A stretch of 64,000 nucleotides of DNA from Nocardioides sambongensis (GTDB lineage: Bacteria; Actinomycetota; Actinomycetes; Propionibacteriales; Nocardioidaceae): contig NZ_CP041091.1 in the NCBI RefSeq assembly GCF_006494815.1, forward strand, positions 930,001 through 994,000, in the 5' to 3' direction. The notes under the pieces are model-generated. The model made no database searches. It saw nothing but the letters and a program-made list of their open reading frames with translations, and was not told the DNA's origin. The position numbers and the translations under genes are program-made. How positions within the stretch are numbered: the first letter of the stretch is position 1; every line of letters starts with the position of its first letter. Below, in pieces: positions 18,989 to 26,883 of the stretch.

Positions 18989-19484
18989 GAGCGGCACGGA
19001 TCGCGAGATCCTGACCTACGACCTCTTCGGCACCGCGGTGCGCGACCTGGCCCACCAGATCGTCGACGACGGCTACGAGCCCGACATCGTGCTCGCGATC
19101 GCGCGCGGCGGTCTGGGCCTCGCGATGGGGCTGGGCTACGCGCTTGACGTGAAGAACCTCTCCGCGGTGAACGTGGAGTTCTACACCGGCGTCGACCAGC
19201 GCCTCGACGTGCCGATGATGCTCCCGCCGACCCCGGCGGCGATCGACCTGACCGGCCTCAACGTGCTGATCGCCGACGACGTCGCGGACACCGGCAAGAC
19301 GCTCGAGGTGGTGCGGGACTTCTGCGCCGACCACGTGGCGCAGGCGCGCACCGCCGTCATCTACGAGAAGCCGTGGTCGGTGATCCGGCCCGAGTACGTC
19401 TGGCGACGCACCGAGCGGTGGATCGACTTCCCGTGGTCCGCGACGCCGCCGCTGGTCGACCGGCGCGGCGGCGCCGCGCACTGA
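18960..19484 (+). CDS. Phosphoribosyltransferase-domain protein
   Basis: A 174-residue PRTase-fold protein. The PRPP-binding loop is VLIADDVADTGKTLEVV, and the N-terminal half has IVLAIARGGLGLAMGL. It most resembles xanthine/hypoxanthine-type or uncharacterised purine PRTases; the base used is not clear. The GTG at 18960 has AGGAG six bases upstream and overlaps the recX 3' end by 29 bases; a GTG at 18978 is an alternative. It is probably co-transcribed with recA-recX. Confidence 0.8.
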   Translation: MPQNGRVTPESGTDREILTYDLFGTAVRDLAHQIVDDGYEPDIVLAIARGGLGLAMGLGYALDVKNLSAVNVEFYTGVDQRLDVPMMLPPTPAAIDLTGLNVLIADDVADTGKTLEVVRDFCADHVAQARTAVIYEKPWSVIRPEYVWRRTERWIDFPWSATPPLVDRRGGAAH

Positions 19485-19488
19485 TCGC

Positions 19489-20070
19489 ATGGCCGCCGGC
19501 ACCGACCTGACGGCGCCGTCGGAGGGCACGCCGACGGTGCTGCTGCGGCCGATGGAGCGCGGTGACCTCGCCCACCTGCTGCGCTGGTTGCTCGATGCCG
19601 AGGTCGCCCGATGGTTCCCCGGACCGTCGGGGGAGCCGTTGAGCCTGGCGCACGTGGAGGCCGAGTACGGCCCGCGGCTCGAGCCGATCAGTCCGATCAG
19701 GATGTGGGTGGTGGAGGCGAACGGCCGCTCGGTCGGTTTCGTCCAGGACTACCGGATCCGCGACCATCCCGACGGCGGCGCGCACCAGCCGCCGCCGGAC
19801 GCGGTGGCCGTCGACTACGGGATCGGCGAGCCGGCTTGGCGCGGCCGGGGCATCGGCGCGCTGATGCTCACCGAGTGGTTCCGGCTGGCCCGTTGGCACC
19901 ATCCCGACGCCCCGGCCTACTTCGCGGCCGTCGATCACCGCAACCGAGCGTCGCGGCGACTGCTGCGGGGGGTCGGCTTCGTCGAGGGCCTGTGGTTCGA
20001 CCAGCCCCGCCCGGACGGGGGCACGGTGACCTTGGTCGGGCACCTGCGCGCGCCGGAGGTGGTTGGATGA
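19489..20070 (+). CDS. GNAT acetyltransferase, AAC(6')-like
   Basis: A 193-residue GNAT protein. The acetyl-CoA motif is WRGRGIGALMLTEWFRL, preceded by VAVDYGIGEPA and followed by AAVDHRNRASRRLLRGVGF. The layout resembles the aminoglycoside 6'-N-acetyltransferase/RimJ-type branch, but residues that would prove aminoglycoside use cannot be judged by eye, so no resistance is claimed. It starts four bases after the PRTase stop and its own stop overlaps the PPK2 gene. Confidence 0.8.
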   Translation: MAAGTDLTAPSEGTPTVLLRPMERGDLAHLLRWLLDAEVARWFPGPSGEPLSLAHVEAEYGPRLEPISPIRMWVVEANGRSVGFVQDYRIRDHPDGGAHQPPPDAVAVDYGIGEPAWRGRGIGALMLTEWFRLARWHHPDAPAYFAAVDHRNRASRRLLRGVGFVEGLWFDQPRPDGGTVTLVGHLRAPEVVG

Positions 20071-20930
20071 CGCCCATGACGAGCGACACCGTCTCGGCCT
20101 TCGCCGCAGCGCTCCGGGTGCCACAGGGTCCGGTCGACCTGACCGCGCTCGCCACGCACACCACTCCCGCCTTCGACGGCGGGAAGGCCGAGGGCCGGTC
20201 CGCGCTGGAAGCGCTCGGCCCGGAGCTCGCCGACCTGCAGGAGCAGCTCTTCGCGAACGGGCGCACGGGTGGTGCATGCCGGCTGCTGCTGGTGCTGCAG
20301 GGGATGGACACCTCCGGCAAGGGCGGCACCCTGCGCGCGACCGTCGGCCTGGTCGATCCCCAAGGCGTGCGGATCACCTCGTTCAAGGCGCCCACCGAGG
20401 AGGAGCGTGCCCACGACTTCCTGTGGCGCGTCGACCGGGCGCTGCCCGTCCCCGGGGAGATCGGTGTCTTCGACCGCTCGCACTACGAGGACGTGCTGAT
20501 CGGCCGGGTGCGGCGACTCGCGCCCGCTGCCGAGATCGAGCGGCGCTACGCGGCGATCAACGACTGGGAGGAGATGCTGGCGGCCGGCGGGGTGACCATC
20601 GTCAAGTGCATGCTCCACATCAGTCGGGACGAGCAGAAGCAGCGCTTGCTGGAGCGCTTGGACCGTCCCGACAAGCACTGGAAGTTCAACCCCGGCGACA
20701 TCGACGAGCGTGAGGTGTGGCCGGACTACCGGCGCGCGTACGAGATCGCGATCGAGCGCACCAACACCGACCACGCTCCGTGGCACGTGATCCCGGCCGA
20801 CCGCAAGTGGTACCGGAACCTCGCCGTCGCCGAGCTGCTCCTCGGAGCGCTCCAGGGCATGGGCCTCACCTGGCCGGAGGCGGACTTCGACGTGGAGAGC
20901 GAACGGACCCGACTGCTCACCGAGGGGTGA
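20067..20930 (+). CDS. ppk2: Polyphosphate kinase 2 family protein
   Basis: A 287-residue PPK2 that moves phosphate between polyphosphate and nucleotides. Walker A is GMDTSGKGGT (about residues 79-88), Walker B GVFDRSHYEDVLIGRV, and the lid module includes DRPDKHWKFNPGDIDERE. It is a single-domain enzyme of normal length. The ATG at 20067 overlaps the GNAT stop (ATGA). Whether it prefers AMP, ADP or GDP cannot be decided here. Confidence 0.93.
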   Translation: MTPMTSDTVSAFAAALRVPQGPVDLTALATHTTPAFDGGKAEGRSALEALGPELADLQEQLFANGRTGGACRLLLVLQGMDTSGKGGTLRATVGLVDPQGVRITSFKAPTEEERAHDFLWRVDRALPVPGEIGVFDRSHYEDVLIGRVRRLAPAAEIERRYAAINDWEEMLAAGGVTIVKCMLHISRDEQKQRLLERLDRPDKHWKFNPGDIDEREVWPDYRRAYEIAIERTNTDHAPWHVIPADRKWYRNLAVAELLLGALQGMGLTWPEADFDVESERTRLLTEG

Positions 20931-20980
20931 GCGGCCGGGCCCGTCACGGACGACCCGTGGAAGGCTCGGGCCGCACCGAC

Positions 20981-21685
20981 TCAGTAGGAGTAGGTGTAGA
21001 ACTTCTCGGACTGGCTGGTCGCGAAGCCGCCGCCGGCAGCGATCTTGATCTGCCAGTAGTACTTCCCGTTGCGCGGGGCCGGCAGACCGACCCGGAAGGC
21101 GCTCTTGCGGTTGGTGCGGACGGTCCGCCAAGGCTTGTAGGAGCGCCCCTGCTTCTTCAGGATGGTGACCTTGCCGCTGTACTTCGGGGCGACCTTGCCA
21201 GCCAGGACGACCTTGTTGCCGCCGACGTCCTTGTAGCTGATCTTGCGCTGGACCGCGACGGCCTTGGTGGCCGAGGACCCGGTCCAGGTGGTCGAGCTGC
21301 TCGATCCGCCGCTGTACACGGCGCGGTAGCTCGCGTTCTTCACGGCCTTGGTCGAGCCCGAGAGGCCGGAGTAGGTCGACGTGGCGACGGTGGTCCAGGT
21401 GCTCTGGCCGGCGAGCTTGCGCTCGACCTTGACCGTGCCGTAGTACGGGTCGTCGACGCCCGGGGTGGTGCTGACGACGTCGATCGAGAAGTAGATCGTG
21501 TCACCGGCGGCGGCAGGTCCGGGCTGCGACTTGTAGGAGGAGCCGTAGAGCCAGCTCTTCGAGCTGAAGCCCACGATCTTGGTGGAGCCGGTGGCGGCGG
21601 AGGCCGGAGCGGTGCTGACGGCACCCAGCGAGACGGTGGCGACGGCCGCCGCGAGGGCGGTGCCGAGGAGTCGGCGCATACGCAT
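20981..21685 (-). CDS. Exported protein with Ig-like beta repeats
   Basis: A 234-residue protein with a Sec signal peptide (RMRRLLGTALAAAVATVSLG, cleavage near ASA-AT). The mature part is Ser/Thr/Tyr/Lys-rich with alternating beta patterns: one segment around DTIYFSIDVVSTTPGVDDPY and a second around GKVAPKYSGKVTILKKQGRS. It looks like two Ig-like or YtkA-like beta domains of the kind found in secreted actinobacterial proteins. No catalytic motif is visible. It is a single gene, convergent with ppk2. Confidence 0.7.
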   Translation of the reverse strand: MRMRRLLGTALAAAVATVSLGAVSTAPASAATGSTKIVGFSSKSWLYGSSYKSQPGPAAAGDTIYFSIDVVSTTPGVDDPYYGTVKVERKLAGQSTWTTVATSTYSGLSGSTKAVKNASYRAVYSGGSSSSTTWTGSSATKAVAVQRKISYKDVGGNKVVLAGKVAPKYSGKVTILKKQGRSYKPWRTVRTNRKSAFRVGLPAPRNGKYYWQIKIAAGGGFATSQSEKFYTYSY

Positions 21686-21843
21686 GGAGTTGGTCTTTCT
21701 TTCCCGTGATGTCAGGCGCCGCGATCGCGGAGCCGGGTGGTCGGGCCCGAGCTCCGCCGCGCGTAAACTATCGGGTAACGCCCGGCTCTCCGCGGGCGTC
21801 CCACCCGGCGGGCGCGGGAGGTCGCACGCCTAGAGTGTGCGCC

Positions 21844-22611
21844 GTGGTCCCCACCGTCGCCGTCACCCGCTACGTGACTCCGCTCCGCGAGGGCGGCAGC
21901 CTGCCCGGCATCGTCGAGGCCGAGGATCTGGGCACCTACGTCTGCAAGTTCCGGGGTGCCGGTCAGGGGCTGAAGGTGCTGGTCGCCGAGCTGGTCGTCG
22001 CCGCTCTCGCCCGGCGCCTGGAGATCCCCACACCGGACCAGGTGCTGCTCGACCTGGACCCGTCACTGGCGCGCTACGAGGCCGACGAGGAGGTGCAGGA
22101 CCTGCTCAACGCGAGTGCCGGCATCAACCTGGGCATCGACTTCCTCCCGGGATCGTTCGGGTTCGACTCCAGCGTCGAGCCGGACCCCTCGCTGGCGGGG
22201 CGGGTGCTGTGGCTCGACGCGATGACCGCCAACGTCGACCGGAGCTGGCGCAACCCGAACCTGCTGGTCTGGCGCGGCGTGCTCTATGCCATCGACCACG
22301 GCGCCTCCCTCTACTTCCACTACTCCTGGCCCGGTGGCCCCGGCGACCCCGCCCGGTTCGCCCGGCAGCCCTACGACGTCACCGAGCACGTCTTCGCCCG
22401 GTTCGCCGCGCAAGCGCGCGAGCAGGACGCCGCACTGGCCGGTCTCCTCGAGCCGGCGGTGCTGACCGAGGTCCTCGCCGAGGTGCCCGACGAGTTCCTG
22501 GAGCCGGTCCCGGAGGCGGAGACCCCTGCAGCGGTGCGGGAGCGCTACGTGGCGTTCCTCGCCGCCCGGGTCGACGGCGCGCGCGAGTGGCTCCCCGGCG
22601 GTGCCGCGTGA
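21844..22611 (+). CDS. HipA-like kinase-fold protein paired with DUF3037
   Basis: A 255-residue protein related to the C-terminal kinase lobe of HipA: YVCKFRGAGQGLKVLVAELV (lysine-bearing strand), LWLDAMTANVDRSWRNPNLL (catalytic-loop-like Asp and Asn) and YAIDHGASLYFHY (metal-binding Asp). It lacks the N-terminal HipA domain. The stop overlaps the DUF3037 gene, a pairing seen widely in bacteria. A TAGAGT box at 21831-21836 places a leaderless start at GTG 21844. Kinase activity and target are inference. Confidence 0.75.
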   Translation: MVPTVAVTRYVTPLREGGSLPGIVEAEDLGTYVCKFRGAGQGLKVLVAELVVAALARRLEIPTPDQVLLDLDPSLARYEADEEVQDLLNASAGINLGIDFLPGSFGFDSSVEPDPSLAGRVLWLDAMTANVDRSWRNPNLLVWRGVLYAIDHGASLYFHYSWPGGPGDPARFARQPYDVTEHVFARFAAQAREQDAALAGLLEPAVLTEVLAEVPDEFLEPVPEAETPAAVRERYVAFLAARVDGAREWLPGGAA

Positions 22612-23042
22612 GTGGTACGACGCCCGCGACCCGCCTGCCCTACCAGTACGTCGTGCTGCGCTGCGTGCCACGCGTCGAGCGCGAGGAGTTCCTCAACGTC
22701 GGCGTGGTGCTGTACTGCCCCGAGGCCGACTACCTCGCCTCGGCGTCCCGGGTCGACCCGGCGCGGGTGGAGGCGCTCGCGCCGGGGTTCGACGTGGTCG
22801 GGTTGCGCAGTGCGCTGGCCGCGGTGGAGGCGGTCTGCCGCGGCGAGGCGCACGCGTCCTACGCGGCGGCGCTGCGGGCCACCGCGTACGGGACGCGTGA
22901 GGCGGTGGACACGCCGGGGACCCGGTTCGGTCTGCTGAAGGCTCCGCGCAGCACCGTGCTCCAGCCGGGGCCGGTGCACGGCGGGGTCACCGACGACCCG
23001 GCCGGGACGCTGGCCCACCTGCTCGAGCGCCTGGTCGACTGA
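22608..23042 (+). CDS. DUF3037 protein
   Basis: A 144-residue protein with the DUF3037 opening pattern YQYVVLRCVPRVEREEFLNV and GVVLYCPEADYLA. DUF3037 genes usually follow a HipA-like kinase gene, as here with a GTGA overlap. Its function is unknown; regulator, antitoxin or substrate of the kinase are all possible. Confidence 0.8.
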   Translation: MSGTTPATRLPYQYVVLRCVPRVEREEFLNVGVVLYCPEADYLASASRVDPARVEALAPGFDVVGLRSALAAVEAVCRGEAHASYAAALRATAYGTREAVDTPGTRFGLLKAPRSTVLQPGPVHGGVTDDPAGTLAHLLERLVD

Positions 23043-23094
23043 CCGGCGCCCGAGTCGCGCGGGGAGCGATGGCTACCAGGGATCGGGCCGGGGA

Positions 23095-23838
23095 TCAGAC
23101 CGGGACGAGCTCGACCGCGCCGACCGCGTAGCGGGCCAGCAGGATCCGGGCGACCTCGGGGTGCGCACCGAGCGGTTCGGAGACCGCCACGGCGCCGGCC
23201 TCGACCGCCAGCTCGGCGGCGCGGTCGACCAGGGTGCCCGGGGCCAGGAACAGCGACGCGACGGCGATGTGGCGGCGACCCTCGGCGCGGAAGGCACGCA
23301 CCGCCTCGCCCGTGGCCGGGGGAGCGCTGGTCGCGTAGGCCGCCGAGACCGGCAGCTTGTGGTGGGCGCCCCACACCCGGGCCAGGCGGGCGACGGCCTG
23401 GTTGGCGAGCGGGTCGGAGGAGCCGGCCGCGGCCAGCACCAGCGCGTCCAGCTCGCGGACCCGGTTCTCCGAGAGGGCGGCCCGCAACCGCTGGTCGAGC
23501 ACCTCGAGGAAGCACGACTCCAGGCCGAGCACACCGGTGGTGCGGATCTTGAGGCCGGGGTGACGGGCGGTCGCCTCCGCGACCATCTCGGGGATGTCGA
23601 CGCGCGCGTGGAACGCCTCGACGAGCAGCAGCGGGACGACCACGATCTCGTCGTACCCGGCCCGGACCAGCTTGTCGACGACGGTCTGGAAGCCGGGCTT
23701 GGAGAGCTCCAGGAAGGCCTTCTCGATGCGCAGGTCGGGGCGCTGGGCCTTGGCCTCGTCGACGAGAGCGGAGATGGTGGCAGCGGAACGGGAGTCGCGG
23801 CTGCCGTGGGCGAGGGCCACCAGGGCGGGAGCGGTCAT
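23095..23838 (-). CDS. Sirohydrochlorin chelatase (CbiX/SirB-like)
   Basis: A 247-residue protein of the class II chelatase family, with the metal-site histidine in LVALAHGSRDSRSA near the N-terminus and an internal second half-domain (DALVLAAAGSSDPLANQAV; VASLFLAPGTLVDRAAE). It inserts Fe2+ into sirohydrochlorin to give the siroheme needed by the sulfite reductase encoded in the same operon. The ATG at 23838 follows GGAGGAG, 22 bases after cysH. An unrelated cobaltochelatase role is less likely in this context. Confidence 0.85.
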   Translation of the reverse strand: MTAPALVALAHGSRDSRSAATISALVDEAKAQRPDLRIEKAFLELSKPGFQTVVDKLVRAGYDEIVVVPLLLVEAFHARVDIPEMVAEATARHPGLKIRTTGVLGLESCFLEVLDQRLRAALSENRVRELDALVLAAAGSSDPLANQAVARLARVWGAHHKLPVSAAYATSAPPATGEAVRAFRAEGRRHIAVASLFLAPGTLVDRAAELAVEAGAVAVSEPLGAHPEVARILLARYAVGAVELVPV

Positions 23839-23860
23839 CGGACGCTCCTCCTCTCGTGAA

Positions 23861-24607
23861 TCATGAGTGAATGCCGCATTCGGTCTTGTTGGTGCCGGCC
23901 CACCGTCCGCTGCGGGGATCGTCCCCGGGGGCGACACGGCGGGTGCACGGCGCGCAACCGATCGACGGGTAGCCGTCGTAGACCAAGGGGTTGACCAGGA
24001 CTCCGTTGTCGGCGATGTAGCGCTCGACCTGCTCGTCGCTCCATCGCGCGATCGGGGAGACCTTGACCTTGCCCTTCTTGGCGTCCCAGCCGATCACCGG
24101 CGCGATCACACGGTTGTGCGTCTCGGCGCGGCGAAGCCCGGTCGCCCATGCGTCGTAGCCGGCCAGCGACGCTGCCAGCGGCTTGACCTTCCGCAGTTGG
24201 CAGCACAGGTCCGGGTTCGTCCGGAACAGGTCCTTGCCGTACTCCGCGTCCTGCTCGGCCACGGTCTGCTCGGGGGTGAGGGTGATCAGGTTGACGTCCA
24301 TCGTCGCCTCGACGGCATCGCGGGTGCCGATGGTCTCGACGAAGTGGTAGCCGGTGTCGAGGAAGACGACGTCGATCCCGGGCACCACCTTCGCGGCGAG
24401 GTGCGCCAAGAGGGCGTCGCCCATCGAGGAGGTCACGCAGAAACGCTCGCCGAAGGTGGCGGCGGCCCACTCGATGATCACCTCTGCGGGGGCCAGCTCG
24501 AGCTCGGCACCCCAGTGGGAGACGAGCTCACGCAACTCCTCCGGGGAGCGTCCGGCGGTCTCGGTGCCACGTGCGCTGCGCGCACGGGCGGTGGTCGGTG
24601 CGGTCAT
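23861..24607 (-). CDS. cysH: Adenylyl-sulfate (APS) reductase
   Basis: A 248-residue assimilatory reductase. It has the PAPS-reductase-family core (VTSSMGDALLAHLA, VVFLDTGYHF), the catalytic Cys244 in the C-terminal ECGIH motif, and the Cys135-Cys136 and Cys218-x-x-Cys221 pairs that bind a [4Fe-4S] cluster. The cluster cysteines indicate APS rather than PAPS as substrate. The ATG overlaps the stop of the small zinc-ribbon gene, and GGGAGGTG precedes it. Confidence 0.95.
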   Translation of the reverse strand: MTAPTTARARSARGTETAGRSPEELRELVSHWGAELELAPAEVIIEWAAATFGERFCVTSSMGDALLAHLAAKVVPGIDVVFLDTGYHFVETIGTRDAVEATMDVNLITLTPEQTVAEQDAEYGKDLFRTNPDLCCQLRKVKPLAASLAGYDAWATGLRRAETHNRVIAPVIGWDAKKGKVKVSPIARWSDEQVERYIADNGVLVNPLVYDGYPSIGCAPCTRRVAPGDDPRSGRWAGTNKTECGIHS

Positions 24608-24780
24608 CAGGCACCTCCCGTCACTGGTCGGTCGGGTCGGACCATGCCGAGCATGGTCACGGTGAAAGCGCGCAGGCACGCGCGGCACTCCCAGCCCTTC
24701 TCGGCCGGGAAGAGGTCGGTCTCGCCGCAGAACGGGCAGTGGAAGGGGACGGCCCGGGCGTTGCTGCCCTCGGCGGTCAT
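24607..24780 (-). CDS. Small zinc-ribbon protein between sirA and cysH
   Basis: A 57-residue protein missed by usual length cut-offs. It contains FHCPFCGETDLFPAEKGWEC and RACLRAF, so Cys15, Cys18, Cys32 and Cys35 form a zinc- or iron-binding ribbon. Its stop shares a base with the cysH start (TGATG) and it begins ten bases after the sirA stop, so it is a genuine operon member. Similar short Cys-rich genes occupy this position in other actinobacterial sulfite-reductase operons. A role as electron carrier or assembly factor is conjecture. Confidence 0.85.
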   Translation of the reverse strand: MTAEGSNARAVPFHCPFCGETDLFPAEKGWECRACLRAFTVTMLGMVRPDRPVTGGA

Positions 24781-24790
24781 GCCGGGCCCC

Positions 24791-26512
24791 TCATCCGACC
24801 GTCTCCACGGTCTTGTCGCCGCGCAGCAGGTCGTCGTCCGCGCGGGCGGCCCAGGCGGCGAAGGTCTCGCCGTCGGAGCGGTCGGCCAGGAAGTTGGTGA
24901 CCACGTTGGTGACGTAGTCGTCCAGCCCGGCGCTGGTGATCTTGTGGGCGCGCAGCTTGCGGCCGAAGGCGGCGTGCAGCCCGGTCGCGCCGCCGAGGTG
25001 CACCTGGAACCCCTCGACCTGGTTGCCGTCGTCGTCCATCACCAGCTGGCCCTTGAGGCCGATGTCGGCCACCTGGGTCCGGGCGCAGGCGTTCGGGCAG
25101 CCGTTGACGTTGATCGAGATCGGCGTGTCCAGCGCCGGGAACCGCCGCTCCAGCTCGTCGACGAGCTTGCGGGCGCGCTCCTTGGTGTCGACGATCGCGA
25201 GCTTGCAGAACTCGATGCCGGTGCAGGCCATCGTGTTGCGGCGCCATCCGGAGGGACGCCCGGAGAGACCGATCGTGTCGAGCCGGTCGAGCAGCTCCTC
25301 GACCGTCTCCGGCGCGACACCGATCAGCACGATCTTCTGGTACGGCGTCAGGCGGGCCCCGGTGACGCCGTACTGCTCCATCAGGTCGGCGAGCTGCACC
25401 AGCAGGGTGCCGCTCACCCGGCCGGCGGTGGGGGCGATGCCGATGTAGCGGTCGCCGTCCTTCTGCTCGTGGACGCCGATGTGGTCGCGGTACCCGACCG
25501 GGGCGGCGGGGGAGTCGAGGCTGACCAGCTGGCGGCCGAGGTACTCGTTCTCCAACACCTCGCGGAACTTCTCGACGCCCCAGTCGGCCACCAGGAACTT
25601 CAGCCGGGCGCGGGAGCGGAGCCGTCGGTAGCCGTAGTCGCGGAAGATTCCGGCGACGCCGGCCCACACGTCCGGCACGGCGTCCAGCGGGACCCACACA
25701 CCGAGCTTCTGCGCGAGCATCGGGTTGGTGGAGAGTCCGCCGCCGACCCAGACGTCGAAGCCGGGGCCGTGCTCGGGGTGCACGGTGCCGACGAAGGAGA
25801 CGTCGTTGGTCTCGGGGGAGACGTCCATGCTCGGGTGTCCGGTGAGGGCGGTCTTGAACTTCCGCGGGAAGTTCGAGAACTCCGGGTTGTTCAGGTAGCG
25901 CCGCTCGATCTCGGCCAGGGCCGAGGTGCCGTCGATGATCTCGTCCGCGGCGACGCCGGCGACCGGCGAGCCGAGGAAGGGGCGCGGCGAGTCGCCGCAC
26001 GCCTCCATCGAGTGCAGGCCGACCTCGTCGAGACGTTCCCAGATGGCGGGCACGTTCTCGATCTCGATCCAGTGGTACTGGATGTTCTCGCGGTCGGTGA
26101 CGTCGGCGGTGTCGCGGGCGAAGTCGACGCCGATCGAGCCGAGGGCCCGGACGGCGGCCGGCGAGAGCAGCTTGCCGTCGGAGCGCACCCGCAGCATGAA
26201 GTAGCGGTCGTCGAGCTCCTCCTCGTCCAGCGCCGCGGTCTTGCCGCCGTCGATGCCGGGCTTGCGCTGGGTGTAGAGGCCCATCCAGCGGAAGCGGCCG
26301 CGCAGGTCGGCCGGGTCGATCGAGTCGAACCCGCGCTTGGAGTAGGTGTAGAGGATCCGGTCGCGGACGTTGAGCGGGTCGTCGTCCTTCTTGGACTGCT
26401 CGTTCTTGTTCAGCGGCTCGGTGTAGCCCAGGGCCCACTGGCCTTCGGCCCGACGCGGGCGGGGGATCTCGGTGAGCTGGGCCTTCTTGGCCTGGAAGCG
26501 CAGATCGGACAT
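24791..26512 (-). CDS. sirA: Ferredoxin-dependent sulfite (nitrite) reductase
   Basis: A 573-residue siroheme/[4Fe-4S] reductase with two ferredoxin-like halves. The cofactor cysteines are visible in MACTGIEFCKLAIVDTKERA and in NVNGCPNACARTQVADIGL. It reduces sulfite to sulfide with ferredoxin as donor. The family also contains nitrite reductases, but cysH and a sirohydrochlorin chelatase in the same operon argue for sulfite. It is first in the minus-strand operon sirA, zinc ribbon, cysH, chelatase. Confidence 0.95.
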   Translation of the reverse strand: MSDLRFQAKKAQLTEIPRPRRAEGQWALGYTEPLNKNEQSKKDDDPLNVRDRILYTYSKRGFDSIDPADLRGRFRWMGLYTQRKPGIDGGKTAALDEEELDDRYFMLRVRSDGKLLSPAAVRALGSIGVDFARDTADVTDRENIQYHWIEIENVPAIWERLDEVGLHSMEACGDSPRPFLGSPVAGVAADEIIDGTSALAEIERRYLNNPEFSNFPRKFKTALTGHPSMDVSPETNDVSFVGTVHPEHGPGFDVWVGGGLSTNPMLAQKLGVWVPLDAVPDVWAGVAGIFRDYGYRRLRSRARLKFLVADWGVEKFREVLENEYLGRQLVSLDSPAAPVGYRDHIGVHEQKDGDRYIGIAPTAGRVSGTLLVQLADLMEQYGVTGARLTPYQKIVLIGVAPETVEELLDRLDTIGLSGRPSGWRRNTMACTGIEFCKLAIVDTKERARKLVDELERRFPALDTPISINVNGCPNACARTQVADIGLKGQLVMDDDGNQVEGFQVHLGGATGLHAAFGRKLRAHKITSAGLDDYVTNVVTNFLADRSDGETFAAWAARADDDLLRGDKTVETVG

Positions 26513-26883
26513 GCGGGAGTTCTGGTCCTTCGCTGACTTGGTGCGCGCATCGGTGCCACGGCGCGCAGAGGGTGGAAGTGGTCTGCGGTGGGGATCAGCG
26601 GGGCCAACACATCATGCTGCGGGTGCGCCCGAGGTCCACGTGGCGACGTACCACGAGGAACGCATGGGTTGCAGCGGAGACCATGTCAAGAAGTCTCAGC
26701 CTGCGGACGGGGTCGCCACAACGTCGAATCTCATGTTGTGGACCCTCGTGTCATGATGTGAGACATGCGAATGCCTTTCGCGGCGTGGGCCCGGGGGGCG
26801 GTGCGACCGAGGTCACACTGCGTCGGACGGTGCTCGGATCGTGAAGGACGGCGATGGGACTCGCCGCCACTACGCTGTCTGTC
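26513..26883. promoter_or_regulatory. Divergent promoter region between sirA and glyA, with a perfect inverted repeat
   Basis: This 371-bp gap holds no gene. CCACAAC-N12-GTTGTGG is a perfect 7-bp inverted repeat at 26716-26741. On the minus strand TTGACA at 26689-26684 is a good -35 for sirA, flanked by GAGAC/GTCTC half-sites 11 bp apart. On the plus strand TACGCT at 26871-26876 fits a -10 for a leaderless glyA. I looked for a SAM-type riboswitch and do not see a convincing one. Confidence 0.5.

Noticed and set aside
19489..20070. Aminoglycoside resistance gene
   Set aside because: GNAT fold is clear but substrate residues cannot be assigned; the gene sits in a housekeeping operon.
26513..26760. 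SAM-type riboswitch upstream of sirA
   Set aside because: I could not build the conserved stems or core by eye; only a promoter and inverted repeats are supported.
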